A DNA stretch of 64,000 bases from Desulfuromonas acetoxidans DSM 684. GTDB taxonomy: Bacteria; Desulfobacterota; Desulfuromonadia; Desulfuromonadales; Desulfuromonadaceae. Within the stretch, counting starts at the first letter, position 1. Every line of letters starts with the position of its first letter. A program made the position numbers and the translations under genes. Below are positions 42,091 to 50,860 of this stretch, piece by piece. Location: assembly GCF_000167355.1 (NCBI RefSeq), contig NZ_AAEW02000015.1, forward strand, positions 1-64,000, read 5' to 3'. The notes beneath the pieces are model-generated. The model was given only the letters and a program-made list of their open reading frames with translations. It was not told where the DNA came from and ran no database searches.

Positions 42091-42392
42091 CTGTGACTCA
42101 AGAACCGGACCGCTATGTGTCCTTCGAAGGGATCGATTGTGAAGGCAACTCGAAACTGTTGATGTGCATGCTGAAAAAACATCTGGAAGACCCCAGTAAA
42201 AACAACGCGTTCTGGGAGATGTTTACCGATAAACTCGGTAAGGCCGAACGGGGTGAGACCGTTAATGGCATTCAGATCGATGAGTTGTTCCTGATTCATG
42301 CCTACATCAATAATTTGCAGGATTTTTTCGAAGACCACGAAGATGATGTGGCCATGACTCTGTTGAAAAAAATTGAACGAGAGTGTTGTTGA
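42087..42392 (+). CDS. cowN: nitrogenase-protective protein CowN
   Basis: 101 aa. Matches CowN by DRYVSFEGIDCEGNSKLLM, DDP/EDPSKNNAFWEMF, DELFLIHAYINNLQDFFE and the terminal IERECC. CowN sustains nitrogen fixation in the presence of carbon monoxide, probably by shielding nitrogenase. The start at 42087 has AAAGGA eight bases upstream and overlaps the nifN stop by ATGA. Its place inside the nifEN operon means it is made together with the cofactor assembly proteins. Followed by a strong terminator. Confidence 0.95.
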   Translation: MTVTQEPDRYVSFEGIDCEGNSKLLMCMLKKHLEDPSKNNAFWEMFTDKLGKAERGETVNGIQIDELFLIHAYINNLQDFFEDHEDDVAMTLLKKIERECC

Positions 42393-42441
42393 TTTTTTTT
42401 CGATAAGTTATGAAAAACAGAAATAATTATCGCTTATTGTG

Positions 42442-42483
42442 AAAAATGTCGCTGGAACAGTCGGTTCCAGCGACATTTTTTTT
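42442..42483 (+). terminator. Rho-independent terminator of nifE-nifN-cowN
   Basis: AATGTCGCTGGAAC pairs perfectly with GTTCCAGCGACATT around AGTCG and is followed by eight Ts. Confidence 0.93.
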
Positions 42484-42493
42484 GAAAATAATC

Positions 42494-42521
42494 TTGACAA
42501 AAATACTCAGGTGTTTATCCT
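42494..42521 (+). promoter_or_regulatory. sigma-70-type promoter of the metY leader
   Basis: TTGACA at 42494-42499 and TATCCT at 42516-42521 with 16 bases between them, placing the transcription start near 42528, the first base of the riboswitch P1 helix. Confidence 0.7.
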
Positions 42522-42527
42522 TGAAAC

Positions 42528-42697
42528 CATGCATTAAGAGAGGCGTGGCGGCATGAGCCAAGCGCCCGGCAACCTGACAACCAAGGTGCCAGCATGTTTT
42601 GTGAACACGGTGTTTGCAAAACAGCGATGCGCCCCGTAAGGGGAAAGTTGACCTACCGTACACGTTGTACTTTCGTCATCTCTCGCGTCGCCTCTCT
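42528..42697 (+). ncRNA. SAM-I/SAM-IV-clan riboswitch leader of metY
   Basis: A P1 helix CATGC (42528-42532) / GCATG (42592-42596) closes a core with AGAGAGG, a helix GGCG-GGC/GCC-GCGCC, and the S-box-like CCGGCAACC...GGTGCCA hairpin. Further hairpins follow: TGTTTTG/CAAAACA and CCCC/GGGG. Position before an O-acetylhomoserine sulfhydrylase gene fits methionine control by S-adenosylmethionine. The 5' AGAGAGGCG (42537-42545) is exactly complementary to CGCCTCTCT (42689-42697), a possible alternative pairing for the off/on switch. Assignment to SAM-I versus SAM-IV is not certain. Confidence 0.75.
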
Positions 42698-42747
42698 CGC
42701 AACATTTTTACCAGGCTTTTTCGGCCGTATCAAAGAGAGGATTCACC

Positions 42748-44031
42748 ATGAGCACACACATTGAGACCCAGGTTCTCCACGCGGGCTATCAGCCTGATCC
42801 AACCACCGGCAGTCGCGCGGTTCCCGTGTACCGCACCAGTTCCTATCAGTTTCGTGATACCGAACATGCGGCCAATCTGTTTGCCCTCAAAGAGCTGGGC
42901 AACATTTATACGCGTCTGATGAACCCGACCACTGATGTGCTGGAACAACGGGTTGCCGCCCTGGAAGGTGGTGCCGGTGCTCTGGCTCTGGCATCGGGCA
43001 CCAGTGCGATTTTCTACAGCATTATCAATCTGGCCCAGGCCGGTGACGAGATCGTCGCTTCCAGCCATCTTTACGGCGGCAGTTACACCCAGTTCAATGA
43101 CATCCTGCCGCAATTGGGGATCAAGGTGGTGTTTGTCGACCCGGCCGATCCGCACAATTTTGCCGAAGCCATCACCGACAAGACCAAAGCCGTGTTTACC
43201 GAGGTGATTGGCAATCCCAAGCTGGATGTGGCTGATATCGAAGCTCTGGCCACCATTGCCCACGATCACGGCCTGCCGCTGATTGTTGACAGCACCTTTG
43301 CCACACCGTATCTGCTGCGGCCGATTGATCATGGGGCAGATATCGTTATTCACTCGCTGACCAAATGGCTCGGCGGCCATGGTGCCGGGATTGGTGGTAT
43401 TGTTGTTGATGCCGGTCGCTTTGATTGGACGACGGGCAAGCATCCGTTGCTCAGTGAGCCTGATCCCAGTTACCATGGGATTCGTTATGCGACAGACCTT
43501 GGAGAACTCAATCCACTGGCCTATATTCTGCGCATGAGACTGGTGCCACTGCGCAACCTTGGTGCCTGCATTTCGCCGGATAATTCGTGGTTTTTCCTGC
43601 AGGGCATTGAGACCTTGCCACTGCGCATGGAGCGACACAGCGAAAATGCGCTGAAAGTGGCGCGTTTTCTCAGAGACCATCCGCAGGTGGATTGGGTGAG
43701 CTATCCCGGTCTTGAAGATGATCCGTCTTACGCCAAGGCGCAGAAATATCTGAAAAAAGGCTGTGGTGCGATGGTTGTCTTTGGTATTAACGGTGGCGAA
43801 AAGGCGGGCCAAAATTTTATTGAACGGCTGCAACTGTTTTCGCACCTGGCCAATGTCGGTGATGCCCGCAGTCTGGCGATCCACCCGACGTCGACCACCC
43901 ATGCCCAGTTGACCACCGAGCAGCAGGCGTCTGGTGGTATTACGCCGGAGCTGATTCGTCTGTCGATCGGTGTGGAGCATATCGAAGATATTCTGGCTGA
44001 TCTGGAGCAGGCTCTGACGACTACAGCTTGA
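42748..44031 (+). CDS. metY: O-acetylhomoserine sulfhydrylase (aminocarboxypropyltransferase)
   Basis: 427 aa PLP enzyme of the Cys/Met metabolism family. Landmarks: [50 protein letters not shown], the PLP-phosphate-binding ASGTSAIFY, and [11 protein letters not shown] with the Schiff-base lysine. Converts O-acetylhomoserine and sulfide to homocysteine. Preceded by GAGAGGA and a SAM-type riboswitch, followed by a terminator, so monocistronic and repressed by SAM in all likelihood. Confidence 0.95.
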   Translation: MSTHIETQVLHAGYQPDPTTGSRAVPVYRTSSYQFRDTEHAANLFALKELGNIYTRLMNPTTDVLEQRVAALEGGAGALALASGTSAIFYSIINLAQAGDEIVASSHLYGGSYTQFNDILPQLGIKVVFVDPADPHNFAEAITDKTKAVFTEVIGNPKLDVADIEALATIAHDHGLPLIVDSTFATPYLLRPIDHGADIVIHSLTKWLGGHGAGIGGIVVDAGRFDWTTGKHPLLSEPDPSYHGIRYATDLGELNPLAYILRMRLVPLRNLGACISPDNSWFFLQGIETLPLRMERHSENALKVARFLRDHPQVDWVSYPGLEDDPSYAKAQKYLKKGCGAMVVFGINGGEKAGQNFIERLQLFSHLANVGDARSLAIHPTSTTHAQLTTEQQASGGITPELIRLSIGVEHIEDILADLEQALTTTA

Positions 44032-44049
44032 CGTACAAATAACCCCTCG

Positions 44050-44089
44050 GCCGCCCGCAGTGACTCACTGAATTGCGGGCGGCTTTTTT
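44050..44089 (+). terminator. Rho-independent terminator after metY
   Basis: GCCGCCCGCA (44050-44059) pairs with TGCGGGCGGC (44074-44083), followed by six Ts. Confidence 0.92.
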
Positions 44090-44104
44090 CTCTTGAAACG
44101 TATT

Positions 44105-44989
44105 ATGGCGATTTCTCGTTATTGCTCAAAACTGGTTCTGCCCCATGCCCAGCCACCTTACCCTGATCTGGTGGCGTTTCTGGCCGGATATTTCCCTCAT
44201 GTTACGTACGAGGAATGGGCCAGACGGGTGGACGACGGCAAGGTGCTTGACGCCGATCAACAGCCGCTGGGGCGTGACGGCTATCGCCCCCAACAGGTGA
44301 TTTATTATTACCGTGAGGTGGAGGAACAGCCGCTGATTCCGTTTGCCGAAACCATCCTGTATCAGGATGATGCGTTGCTGGTAGCGTGCAAACCACATTT
44401 TTTGCCGGTGCATCCCGGAGGCCGCTATGTCACGGAAAACCTCGTCTATCGCCTGCGGCTGGCGACGGGAAACGATCAGTTGGCACCGGTGCATCGCATT
44501 GATCGTTTTACCGCCGGGTTGGTGTTATTTGCTCAACGCTCCGAAGATCGCGCGCGTTACAATGCCCTGTTCAGCCAGGGAAACATAAAAAAACGCTACG
44601 ATGCCGTGGCGCATTGCCCTGAGGAACCGCAGCAGCGTCATTGGCAGGTGGCAAATCGCATTGAGCAGGGCGATCCCTGGTTCCGTTGGCAGGTGGTTGC
44701 CGGTGACGTGAATGCCCGATCATCCATTGAACTCCTCGACTTGCGCCAGGGCTATGGGTTGTTTTCTCTGCAACCGATCACTGGAAAAACCCACCAGTTA
44801 CGCCTGCATATGAGTGGGCTGGGGTTTGGCCTGGTCAATGATCGCTACTATCCGAACCTGTTACCGGAACAGCCCGATGATTTTTCAACACCGTTGCAAC
44901 TGTTGGCTAAAGAGGTCATTTTTACTGACCCGGTGACCGGGAAGCATCATCATTTTGAATCACCACGGACGTTAGCATGGGCGTTTTGA
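44105..44989 (+). CDS. RluA-family rRNA/tRNA pseudouridine synthase
   Basis: 294 aa. The catalytic motif is PVHRIDRFTAGLVLFA (HRLDxxTSG-type with the catalytic Asp). Other landmarks: LLVACKPHFLPVHPGG upstream and the C-terminal ITGKTHQLRLHMSGLG, both typical of the RluA group. It isomerises uridine in RNA in the cytosol; the target site cannot be read from sequence. The start is uncertain: ATG at 44105 lies just after the metY terminator with no good Shine-Dalgarno; a TTG at 44093 is in frame. Confidence 0.9.
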   Translation: MAISRYCSKLVLPHAQPPYPDLVAFLAGYFPHVTYEEWARRVDDGKVLDADQQPLGRDGYRPQQVIYYYREVEEQPLIPFAETILYQDDALLVACKPHFLPVHPGGRYVTENLVYRLRLATGNDQLAPVHRIDRFTAGLVLFAQRSEDRARYNALFSQGNIKKRYDAVAHCPEEPQQRHWQVANRIEQGDPWFRWQVVAGDVNARSSIELLDLRQGYGLFSLQPITGKTHQLRLHMSGLGFGLVNDRYYPNLLPEQPDDFSTPLQLLAKEVIFTDPVTGKHHHFESPRTLAWAF

Positions 44990-45012
44990 TGCCATTGGCG
45001 AAACCATGATTT

Positions 45013-45170
45013 CTAACAGGTGGTTGAAAAACAGCCTGTGGAGCCCATGGACGGATGGCTAAAATCTAGGACAGGTTTTCAAACCCTTGATCTTGTAAGC
45101 AAGACGGAAATCGCATTTTCGGTTTGCGTCATTGAAAAGGCCCCGGATGGGACTTTTTCAACATCCTGCC
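45013..45170 (-). repeat. 158-bp MITE-like dispersed repeat, copy 2 (inverted)
   Basis: Reverse complement of the 4895-5050 element, with the same terminal repeats (CAGG, GTTGAAAAA) and nearly the same interior; differences are scattered single bases. Located between the pseudouridine synthase gene and the small lipoprotein gene. Confidence 0.87.
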
Positions 45171-45263
45171 AAGATTAAAGGTTGTGAAGTGGCCCTGGCG
45201 AGATAAAATGATCTATATGAATTATTTACTGCTGAGCGATCGATCCTGGTCGAAGGAGGGGGT

Positions 45264-45404
45264 ATGAAATTTTATGCCATTGTTTTGGCTGTTTGTGTGG
45301 TCTCTTTATCTGGATGCAGCGTTTTAACACAAGGTGGGGATGGGAAAGCTCCTCTTGAAGAGTGTCGCCATCAAGGGGATTCGCCGGCTGTTGCGCCGGC
45401 TTAG
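45264..45404 (+). CDS. small lipoprotein (46 aa)
   Basis: Short gene starting ATG 45264 behind GGAGGGGG. Residues 1-18 form a lipoprotein signal (AIVLAVCVVSLSGC), with the lipobox LSGC. The mature part is only about 29 residues and Pro/Ala-rich at the end (SPAVAPA). No family recognised. The strong ribosome-binding site and clean lipobox make it likely real. 45405-45514 holds nothing recognised. Confidence 0.65.
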   Translation: MKFYAIVLAVCVVSLSGCSVLTQGGDGKAPLEECRHQGDSPAVAPA

Positions 45405-45514
45405 CGTGAGGCTCAAATCCCTTTTTCGGAATTCCTGTTTCGATTGATCTATTTGCGCGGTTTGCTCACTATAGGATGTGAGTTTACACGCTCACGGGTC
45501 GGACCACTTTTGTG

Positions 45515-46138
45515 TCACAACGGTGGCGTACAATCGACTCCTGCCAGCGCTTCCTGTCTGGTTTTATCGCCTAAAAATATCTTACGGGCATCGCCGATAA
45601 ACAGGCGACAATCCTCACGCAATTGCGAATAATGTCTCTCCAGTTCACCGTAGCCCTCTGCGAGTGGATTGTCATGGCGGATTCTTCCGGCGGTATGAAT
45701 CAGAGCGCGTTGCATCACCGTTTTATCCCGGTAACTGGTGAGCCAGTCTTTTTCCACCATGCGTGGCAAGAGGGGCAGAAAGGTTTTCGGCAGGATATTC
45801 TGATGGTGTTGCAACGTGTGATAGAGGGATTGAGAGAAGTGCTCAAGAGGGACTGGATGGTAATCGTTCCAGTCCCGTGCGGTAAAATGATCGTAAAACA
45901 GGTCGATCATGATGCCGCGGTAGCGACCGAAGCGGTCGTCGAGACGGTCCTGACTGCGACAGAATGCCGGATGATCGTGGGCGAAGCGGTCAAGCTGACG
46001 ATGTTGCTGCAACCCGTGTAACAGCCTGTCGGGAAAACGTCCTTGCGTCAGACGGCCTTTAACAAAGTCGCCCAGCAGGTTGCCTGCCCGGACCAGTGGG
46101 TCATCGTCACTGAGCAGGGCGTGCAGCAGGTAATTCAC
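45515..46138 (-). CDS. acpH: ACP phosphodiesterase (AcpH-like)
   Basis: 207 aa. The N-terminus MNYLLHALLSDDDPLVRAGN, continuing LLGDFVKG, and the HRQLDRFAHDHPAFCRSQDR and YRGIMIDLFYDHFTARDW segments are typical of AcpH/DUF479. It removes the 4'-phosphopantetheine group from acyl carrier protein; the HD-like residues bind the metal. The start overlaps the M23 peptidase stop by four bases (ATGA), so both are translated from one message. The C-terminus is slightly longer than expected but open. Confidence 0.85.
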   Translation of the reverse strand: MNYLLHALLSDDDPLVRAGNLLGDFVKGRLTQGRFPDRLLHGLQQHRQLDRFAHDHPAFCRSQDRLDDRFGRYRGIMIDLFYDHFTARDWNDYHPVPLEHFSQSLYHTLQHHQNILPKTFLPLLPRMVEKDWLTSYRDKTVMQRALIHTAGRIRHDNPLAEGYGELERHYSQLREDCRLFIGDARKIFLGDKTRQEALAGVDCTPPL

Positions 46139-47484
46139 AGCGTGGTTTTGGCTTCGTCACCCGTGGTTTCTTCATCAGGTAACAGGGCCAGTTGCTGTTT
46201 GGCCTGGGTCAACTGTTGCATCAATTCGACGGTCAACTGATCAAATTCAGCCCGGTTGGCCTTGGAGATCGGCTTGGCCGGTTCCGACTTGATTTTGAGA
46301 GGGTTGATCGGTCTGCCGTGATGAAAGACCCGGAAGTCGAGATGCGGACCGGTGGCAATTCCGGTACTGCCGACGTAGCCGATCACTTCGCCCTGTTTGA
46401 CCCGTTTGCCTTTTTTCATGCCGCGAGCGAAACGCACCATATGGATATAGGTGGTCTCGTAGTCGTTGGGATGGCGCAGACGAATCTTGTTGCCGTTGTT
46501 GCGGTCATAGCTCTTTTGGGTGATGGTGCCGTCGGCCACAGCCTTAATCGGCGTACCGGTTGGCGCGGCATAGTCGATGGCCAGATGGGGTTTCCATCTA
46601 TTGAGCACGGGATGGAAGCGACGTTTCGTGTAGCCGGAAGAGATGCGGGTATAGGAGAGCGGTGCCTTGAGAAACGCTTTGCGCAGGCTTTTTCCGTCCT
46701 GATTGTAGTAGCCGCTGTCGGTGCCATGCGTGTAATGGAACGCATAGAAACTCTGGCCCTGATTGTTGAATTCTGCGGCAAGGATATCGCCATAGCCTGC
46801 CAGATTGCCATCACGATAGCGTTTTTCCACCAGGGCGGTAAAATAATCGCCTTCACGGATATCGCGGATAAAGTCAATATCCCAGGCAAAGATATTCATC
46901 AGCTCTGCGGCCAACTCTGAAGATTCTCCGAGTTGAGCGACTGTTCCGAACAGACTTGAGTTGATCACACCGCCCACTTGTTCGACATCAACCACATAGG
47001 GAATGGGTTGGCGCTCAATAAAGAATTCACCATCTTCCTGACGGATGATCAGTTGATCATCACGATTGATGTCGTAATAGAAGCTGACAAAGCTCTCGTT
47101 TTCCACCTCAATCTGGTAAGGGTGACCGGCGCATAGTTGGCTGAGAGGAAACACGTTTTCACTCTGGCGGGCGATGACGAGTATCTCCTGCGGGGAAAAA
47201 TAGTGGCCGAGAATAGCAGTGATCGTGTCACCGGGTTGTACCGATTGACAGATGGTCTCCCGTTGGATCTGAATAACGTGCTCAGGTGCCGGTTCATGAA
47301 AGGCTGCCGGAGCGGGAAGGGTACTGTCAGTGGCGGTGGTGGGAGCGGAAGGACTCGTGAGTTTCGATAAGATAAAAACGACCAAGACAGCACTTGCCAG
47401 AACCAGAAGCAACGTCGTATTCTGCTTGCGCTGGCGGCGGGAGGTTGCCATGGATCGGAACGACCTGCGGTTATGACGCGACAT
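46135..47484 (-). CDS. M23-family peptidoglycan endopeptidase
   Basis: 449 aa. One N-terminal membrane anchor (about 25-45, LLLVLASAVLVVFIL), then an OapA/LysM-like module (QPGDTITAILGHYFSPQEILVIAR), a linker domain, and a C-terminal Peptidase_M23 domain: HLAIDYAAPTGTPIKAVADG (H and D zinc ligands) and GPHLDFRVFHHGRPINP (HxH). It should cut peptide cross-links in the periplasm. First gene of a two-gene operon with acpH. An alternative Met 12 codons downstream (MATSRRQR) is possible. Confidence 0.92.
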   Translation of the reverse strand: MSRHNRRSFRSMATSRRQRKQNTTLLLVLASAVLVVFILSKLTSPSAPTTATDSTLPAPAAFHEPAPEHVIQIQRETICQSVQPGDTITAILGHYFSPQEILVIARQSENVFPLSQLCAGHPYQIEVENESFVSFYYDINRDDQLIIRQEDGEFFIERQPIPYVVDVEQVGGVINSSLFGTVAQLGESSELAAELMNIFAWDIDFIRDIREGDYFTALVEKRYRDGNLAGYGDILAAEFNNQGQSFYAFHYTHGTDSGYYNQDGKSLRKAFLKAPLSYTRISSGYTKRRFHPVLNRWKPHLAIDYAAPTGTPIKAVADGTITQKSYDRNNGNKIRLRHPNDYETTYIHMVRFARGMKKGKRVKQGEVIGYVGSTGIATGPHLDFRVFHHGRPINPLKIKSEPAKPISKANRAEFDQLTVELMQQLTQAKQQLALLPDEETTGDEAKTTL

Positions 47485-47683
47485 GGGTATAAGTATCCGT
47501 CCTGTTGATCTGTGTAAGTGGTTGTGATCAATGAATCGGCTAAAGATAGCAGTTTTGGTTTACGGGTGTCCAGAAGTTGTCCATGAGGATCGTCCCATGT
47601 GAAAATGGCTTGTGGGTGAGGGGGCTGGTTAATGAAGTTTATGGCTCTGCTCTGGTTGAGAGCAGCTTAGGGAAAGAGTGGAT

Positions 47684-48829
47684 ATGATCAATCGACAGCG
47701 TATCAGTGATGAGTTTTTTCGTCTGGCTTCTATCTGCAGTCCGTCGTTCCACGAAGCGGAAATTGCTGATTATCTGGCTCAGCGCTTTCGCGAATTGGGC
47801 GCCGAGGTGGAGATGGATGAAACGGCTGGCGCCATTGGCGGTGAGGCGGGTAATCTGATTGCCCGTTTTGCTGCGCATCAGTCGTCGGCACCTCCGTTGT
47901 TATTGTCTGCGCACATGGATACCGTATCGCCGGCAGACGGGGTGCAGCCGGTGCTTGAAAACGGTGTGTTTCGCAGTGCCGGTGAGACTGTTCTCGGGGC
48001 CGACGATAAGTCGGGCATTGCCGAGATTCTTGAGGCAATCTGTGTTCTCAAGGAACAGAATCTGCCCCATCCGCCGCTGGAAGTGGTGATCACGGTGTGT
48101 GAAGAGGTTGGCCTGCTTGGCGCCAAGCATCTCGATGTGTCACAGCTCAGCGCACGCTTCGGATTGGTGTTGGATACCTCCGGTGTCGGTACGGTTGCCT
48201 ACAAAGCGCCCTGTGCCAACAAACTGCGTTTTCTTATTGAAGGGGTGGAGTCTCATGCCGGTCTCGACCCGGAGCACGGTATTTCAGCTATCCAGGTGGC
48301 GGCCAAGGCGATCTCGGCCATGAAACTGGGGCGCATTGACGAGCAGACCACGGCCAATATCGGCATCATCCAGGGCGGTCAGGCGACCAATATCGTACCG
48401 CGCCATGTTCAGTTGCTTGGTGAAGCGCGCAGCTTTGATGAGCAGGCGTTGCAACAACAGACCGAGCATATGATCGATTGTCTGCGTCAGGCGGCCGATG
48501 CCAGTGTGGTGGAGATCCACGGTGAATCGACCCAAGCGCAGTTGACTACAGAAGTGATGGCCGATTATCCGTTGATGGATGTTCCGACGGATGCACCGGT
48601 GTTGCGGCGCCTGTGTGCGGCCGCAGAACGACTCGGCCAACCGCTGGAAGCGGGCAGCTCAGGGGGAGGCAGCGATGCCAACCTGTTCAATCAATACGGT
48701 ATTCAGACTGTTAATTTGGCCAGTGGCATGCAGAAGGTGCACTCGGTCAATGAATTTGTCCTCGTCGATGATCTGGTGAGCGTGGCAGATCTGGTCGTGG
48801 CGTTTGTCCAAGACATGGCAGAAGTGTGA
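47684..48829 (+). CDS. M20-family metallopeptidase (PepT-like)
   Basis: 381 aa, cytosolic. Metal ligands in LSAHMDTVSPAD (H, D), GADDKSGIAEIL (D) and TVCEEVGLLGAKH (E, E), then a dimerisation domain (HAGLDPEHGISAIQ...) and a final His (MQKVHSVNEFV). It probably cleaves peptides; specificity is not clear. Start at the Met behind GGGAAAG; a GTG six bases upstream is also in frame. Its stop overlaps the aminotransferase start by one base (TGATG). Confidence 0.88.
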   Translation: MINRQRISDEFFRLASICSPSFHEAEIADYLAQRFRELGAEVEMDETAGAIGGEAGNLIARFAAHQSSAPPLLLSAHMDTVSPADGVQPVLENGVFRSAGETVLGADDKSGIAEILEAICVLKEQNLPHPPLEVVITVCEEVGLLGAKHLDVSQLSARFGLVLDTSGVGTVAYKAPCANKLRFLIEGVESHAGLDPEHGISAIQVAAKAISAMKLGRIDEQTTANIGIIQGGQATNIVPRHVQLLGEARSFDEQALQQQTEHMIDCLRQAADASVVEIHGESTQAQLTTEVMADYPLMDVPTDAPVLRRLCAAAERLGQPLEAGSSGGGSDANLFNQYGIQTVNLASGMQKVHSVNEFVLVDDLVSVADLVVAFVQDMAEV

Positions 48830-49983
48830 TGAAGCGGTCCTCTCGCCTTGATGCTGTGACGTTTCCACCGATCACTGAGGTGAAAGGGTGGCTGGCTGGT
48901 CGTGATTTTCCAGCGGACAAGCCACTGGTTGATCTGTGTCAGGCGATTCCCGATTATCCGCCGCATGATGACCTTGTCGCTCATGTTCAGCAACGTATGG
49001 GCGCAGCGGAATGTGCTGTCTATTCACCGGATGAGGGCTTACTTGAAACGCGCGAAAGTGTCAGCCGCTGGTATCAGCGTCGCTGTGGGCACGGACCGAC
49101 ACCGGCGCAGTTGTGTCTGACCATTGGCGCCAGTCAGGCGTTCTGGCTTACTCTGCTGTTGCTGTGCGAGGACGGGGATGAAGTGATTGTTCAACTTCCG
49201 GCCTATTTTGATCATCCCATGGGCATGGAAGCGTTGGGGATCGTGCCGCGCTATGTTCCTTTTGATGCCGAACCTGAAGCGTTTGCAGAGGCTGTCAATG
49301 CACGGACCCGGGCAATTCTCATGGTCACGCCAAGCAATCCGACTGGGGCGATTCTCAGCCCGAAAAAAATAGATGCATTGTACGAACTGGCCTGCCGGCA
49401 TGATATTGCTCTGGTGCTCGATGAAACCTACCATGCCTTTGTGCCGTCGGGACAAGCGCCACATACGTTGTTTTCACGCTCCGATTGGCCGCAGAACCTG
49501 ATCCATTTTGCCTCGTTCGGCAAAACCTTTGCTCTGACCGGTTATCGTGCCGGGTGTCTGGTGGCTGATGAATCGCTGATTCGTCAGGCTTTAAAGGTGC
49601 AGGACAGCATGGTGGTATGCCAACCACGGGTCACGCAATATGCCGTGGCCTATGGTTGTGACAACCTGGATGACTGGGTGGCCGAGAACAATCATACGAT
49701 GCAACAACGCCATGATCTGTTCTGCCGGCTGTTTGCGGAGCAGAACGCCTTTGACCTTTGTGCCAGTGGCGCCTTTTTCGCCTGGGTGCGTCATCCCTGG
49801 CCGCAGATGTCGGGACGTCAGGCGGCGCGGCGATTGGTGGATCATGCTCATGTCGCCTGCTTGCCGGGTGAGGTGTTTGGTCCAGGACTGGAAGGGTATC
49901 TGCGTCTGGCTTTTGGCAATGTCCGCCTTGAACAGATTCCCATGGCTGTCGATCGCTTCAAACAGGTTGATTCTACGTTATAA
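48829..49983 (+). CDS. class I/II PLP-dependent aminotransferase
   Basis: 384 aa. Landmarks: the TIGASQAFWL PLP-phosphate loop, VTPSNPTGAILSPKKI with the N-P-T-G pattern, VLDETYHAF with the PLP-binding Asp/Tyr, and FASFGKTFALTGYRAG with the Schiff-base Lys. Close to the aspartate/aromatic aminotransferase branch; amino acid specificity unknown. Coupled to the M20 peptidase, so the pair may process peptide-derived amino acids. Confidence 0.9.
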   Translation: MKRSSRLDAVTFPPITEVKGWLAGRDFPADKPLVDLCQAIPDYPPHDDLVAHVQQRMGAAECAVYSPDEGLLETRESVSRWYQRRCGHGPTPAQLCLTIGASQAFWLTLLLLCEDGDEVIVQLPAYFDHPMGMEALGIVPRYVPFDAEPEAFAEAVNARTRAILMVTPSNPTGAILSPKKIDALYELACRHDIALVLDETYHAFVPSGQAPHTLFSRSDWPQNLIHFASFGKTFALTGYRAGCLVADESLIRQALKVQDSMVVCQPRVTQYAVAYGCDNLDDWVAENNHTMQQRHDLFCRLFAEQNAFDLCASGAFFAWVRHPWPQMSGRQAARRLVDHAHVACLPGEVFGPGLEGYLRLAFGNVRLEQIPMAVDRFKQVDSTL

Positions 49984-50035
49984 AACGCTACACTTGAAAG
50001 ACATCTTTTCATCTTTTTAAGTGGAGCGCCTGCCT

Positions 50036-50860
50036 ATGCCCCGAGCTTTTATCCTCGCCTGTTGTCTGGTTATGGCTTCGTTGTCCATGGTCTGGGCCGA
50101 AGCGGAACCCATTCCCTTTGCTGCTCCTGAAGAAAACTCAATTCCCGCCGGTCCCGATGGCGATCTGATTCGCCGTGGTCTTTTGATTCTCACCGATACT
50201 CCGCGTCAACTTCCCGATCTTGTTCACAGCCGCCTGCGTTGCAGCAATTGTCATCTCAAGGCCGGGACTGTTGCCTATGCCGCACCCTGGGTGGGGGTGA
50301 CGACTCGGTATCCTCGCTATAGTCGCCGTTCTGCCGGTGATGTGTCGCTGCCGCAACGGATTCAGGGGTGTTTTCGCCGAAGTCTTAACAGTGAGGCTCC
50401 GGCAGTGGACAGCGAACCGATGCAGGCGATTGTCGCCTATATGACCTGGCTGTCTGAAGAGATATCAGAGGGGTATCGACTCGAAGGGTGGGGCTTCCCC
50501 CGTTTGGCTGAAATGCCGCCCGCAGACCGCCAGCGCGGTGAGCAGTTGTTTGTGCAGCGCTGTGCCGTTTGTCACGGCAAAGAGGGGCAGGGACGCCTTG
50601 ATGAGACCCCTCAGCGCTATCCTTACGGTTTTCCCCCTCTGTGGGGCAAAGATTCCTTTAACATTGCCGCCGGGATGGCGCGGTTACACAAAGCCGCTGC
50701 GTTTATTCAGCGCAATATGCCGTTTTCTTCCGGGGGGATTCTGACCATTCAGCAAGCCTATGATCTTGCTGATTTTGTCATCCATCAGCCGCGGGAGGAT
50801 TATCCGCCGAAAGTTCATGATTGGCCTGAAGGAGGAAAACCAAGCGATGCCCGTTATTAA
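50036..50860 (+). CDS. diheme cytochrome c, TsdA-like
   Basis: 274 aa. A signal peptide (about 1-21, cut near VWA/EAE) predicts periplasmic location. Two heme motifs: CSNCHLKAGT (N-terminal domain) and CAVCHGKEG (C-terminal domain). The first domain has the TsdA-type pattern RIQGCFRRSLNSEA and AIVAYMTWLSEE, as in thiosulfate dehydrogenase/tetrathionate reductase; that activity is inferred only. It overlaps the following peroxidase gene by 14 bases, so they are made together. Confidence 0.85.
   Translation: MPRAFILACCLVMASLSMVWAEAEPIPFAAPEENSIPAGPDGDLIRRGLLILTDTPRQLPDLVHSRLRCSNCHLKAGTVAYAAPWVGVTTRYPRYSRRSAGDVSLPQRIQGCFRRSLNSEAPAVDSEPMQAIVAYMTWLSEEISEGYRLEGWGFPRLAEMPPADRQRGEQLFVQRCAVCHGKEGQGRLDETPQRYPYGFPPLWGKDSFNIAAGMARLHKAAAFIQRNMPFSSGGILTIQQAYDLADFVIHQPREDYPPKVHDWPEGGKPSDARY

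Noticed and set aside
42730-43980. 416-aa ORF antisense to metY
   Set aside because: Shadow of the PLP enzyme; no recognisable domain and it would run against a riboswitch-controlled gene.
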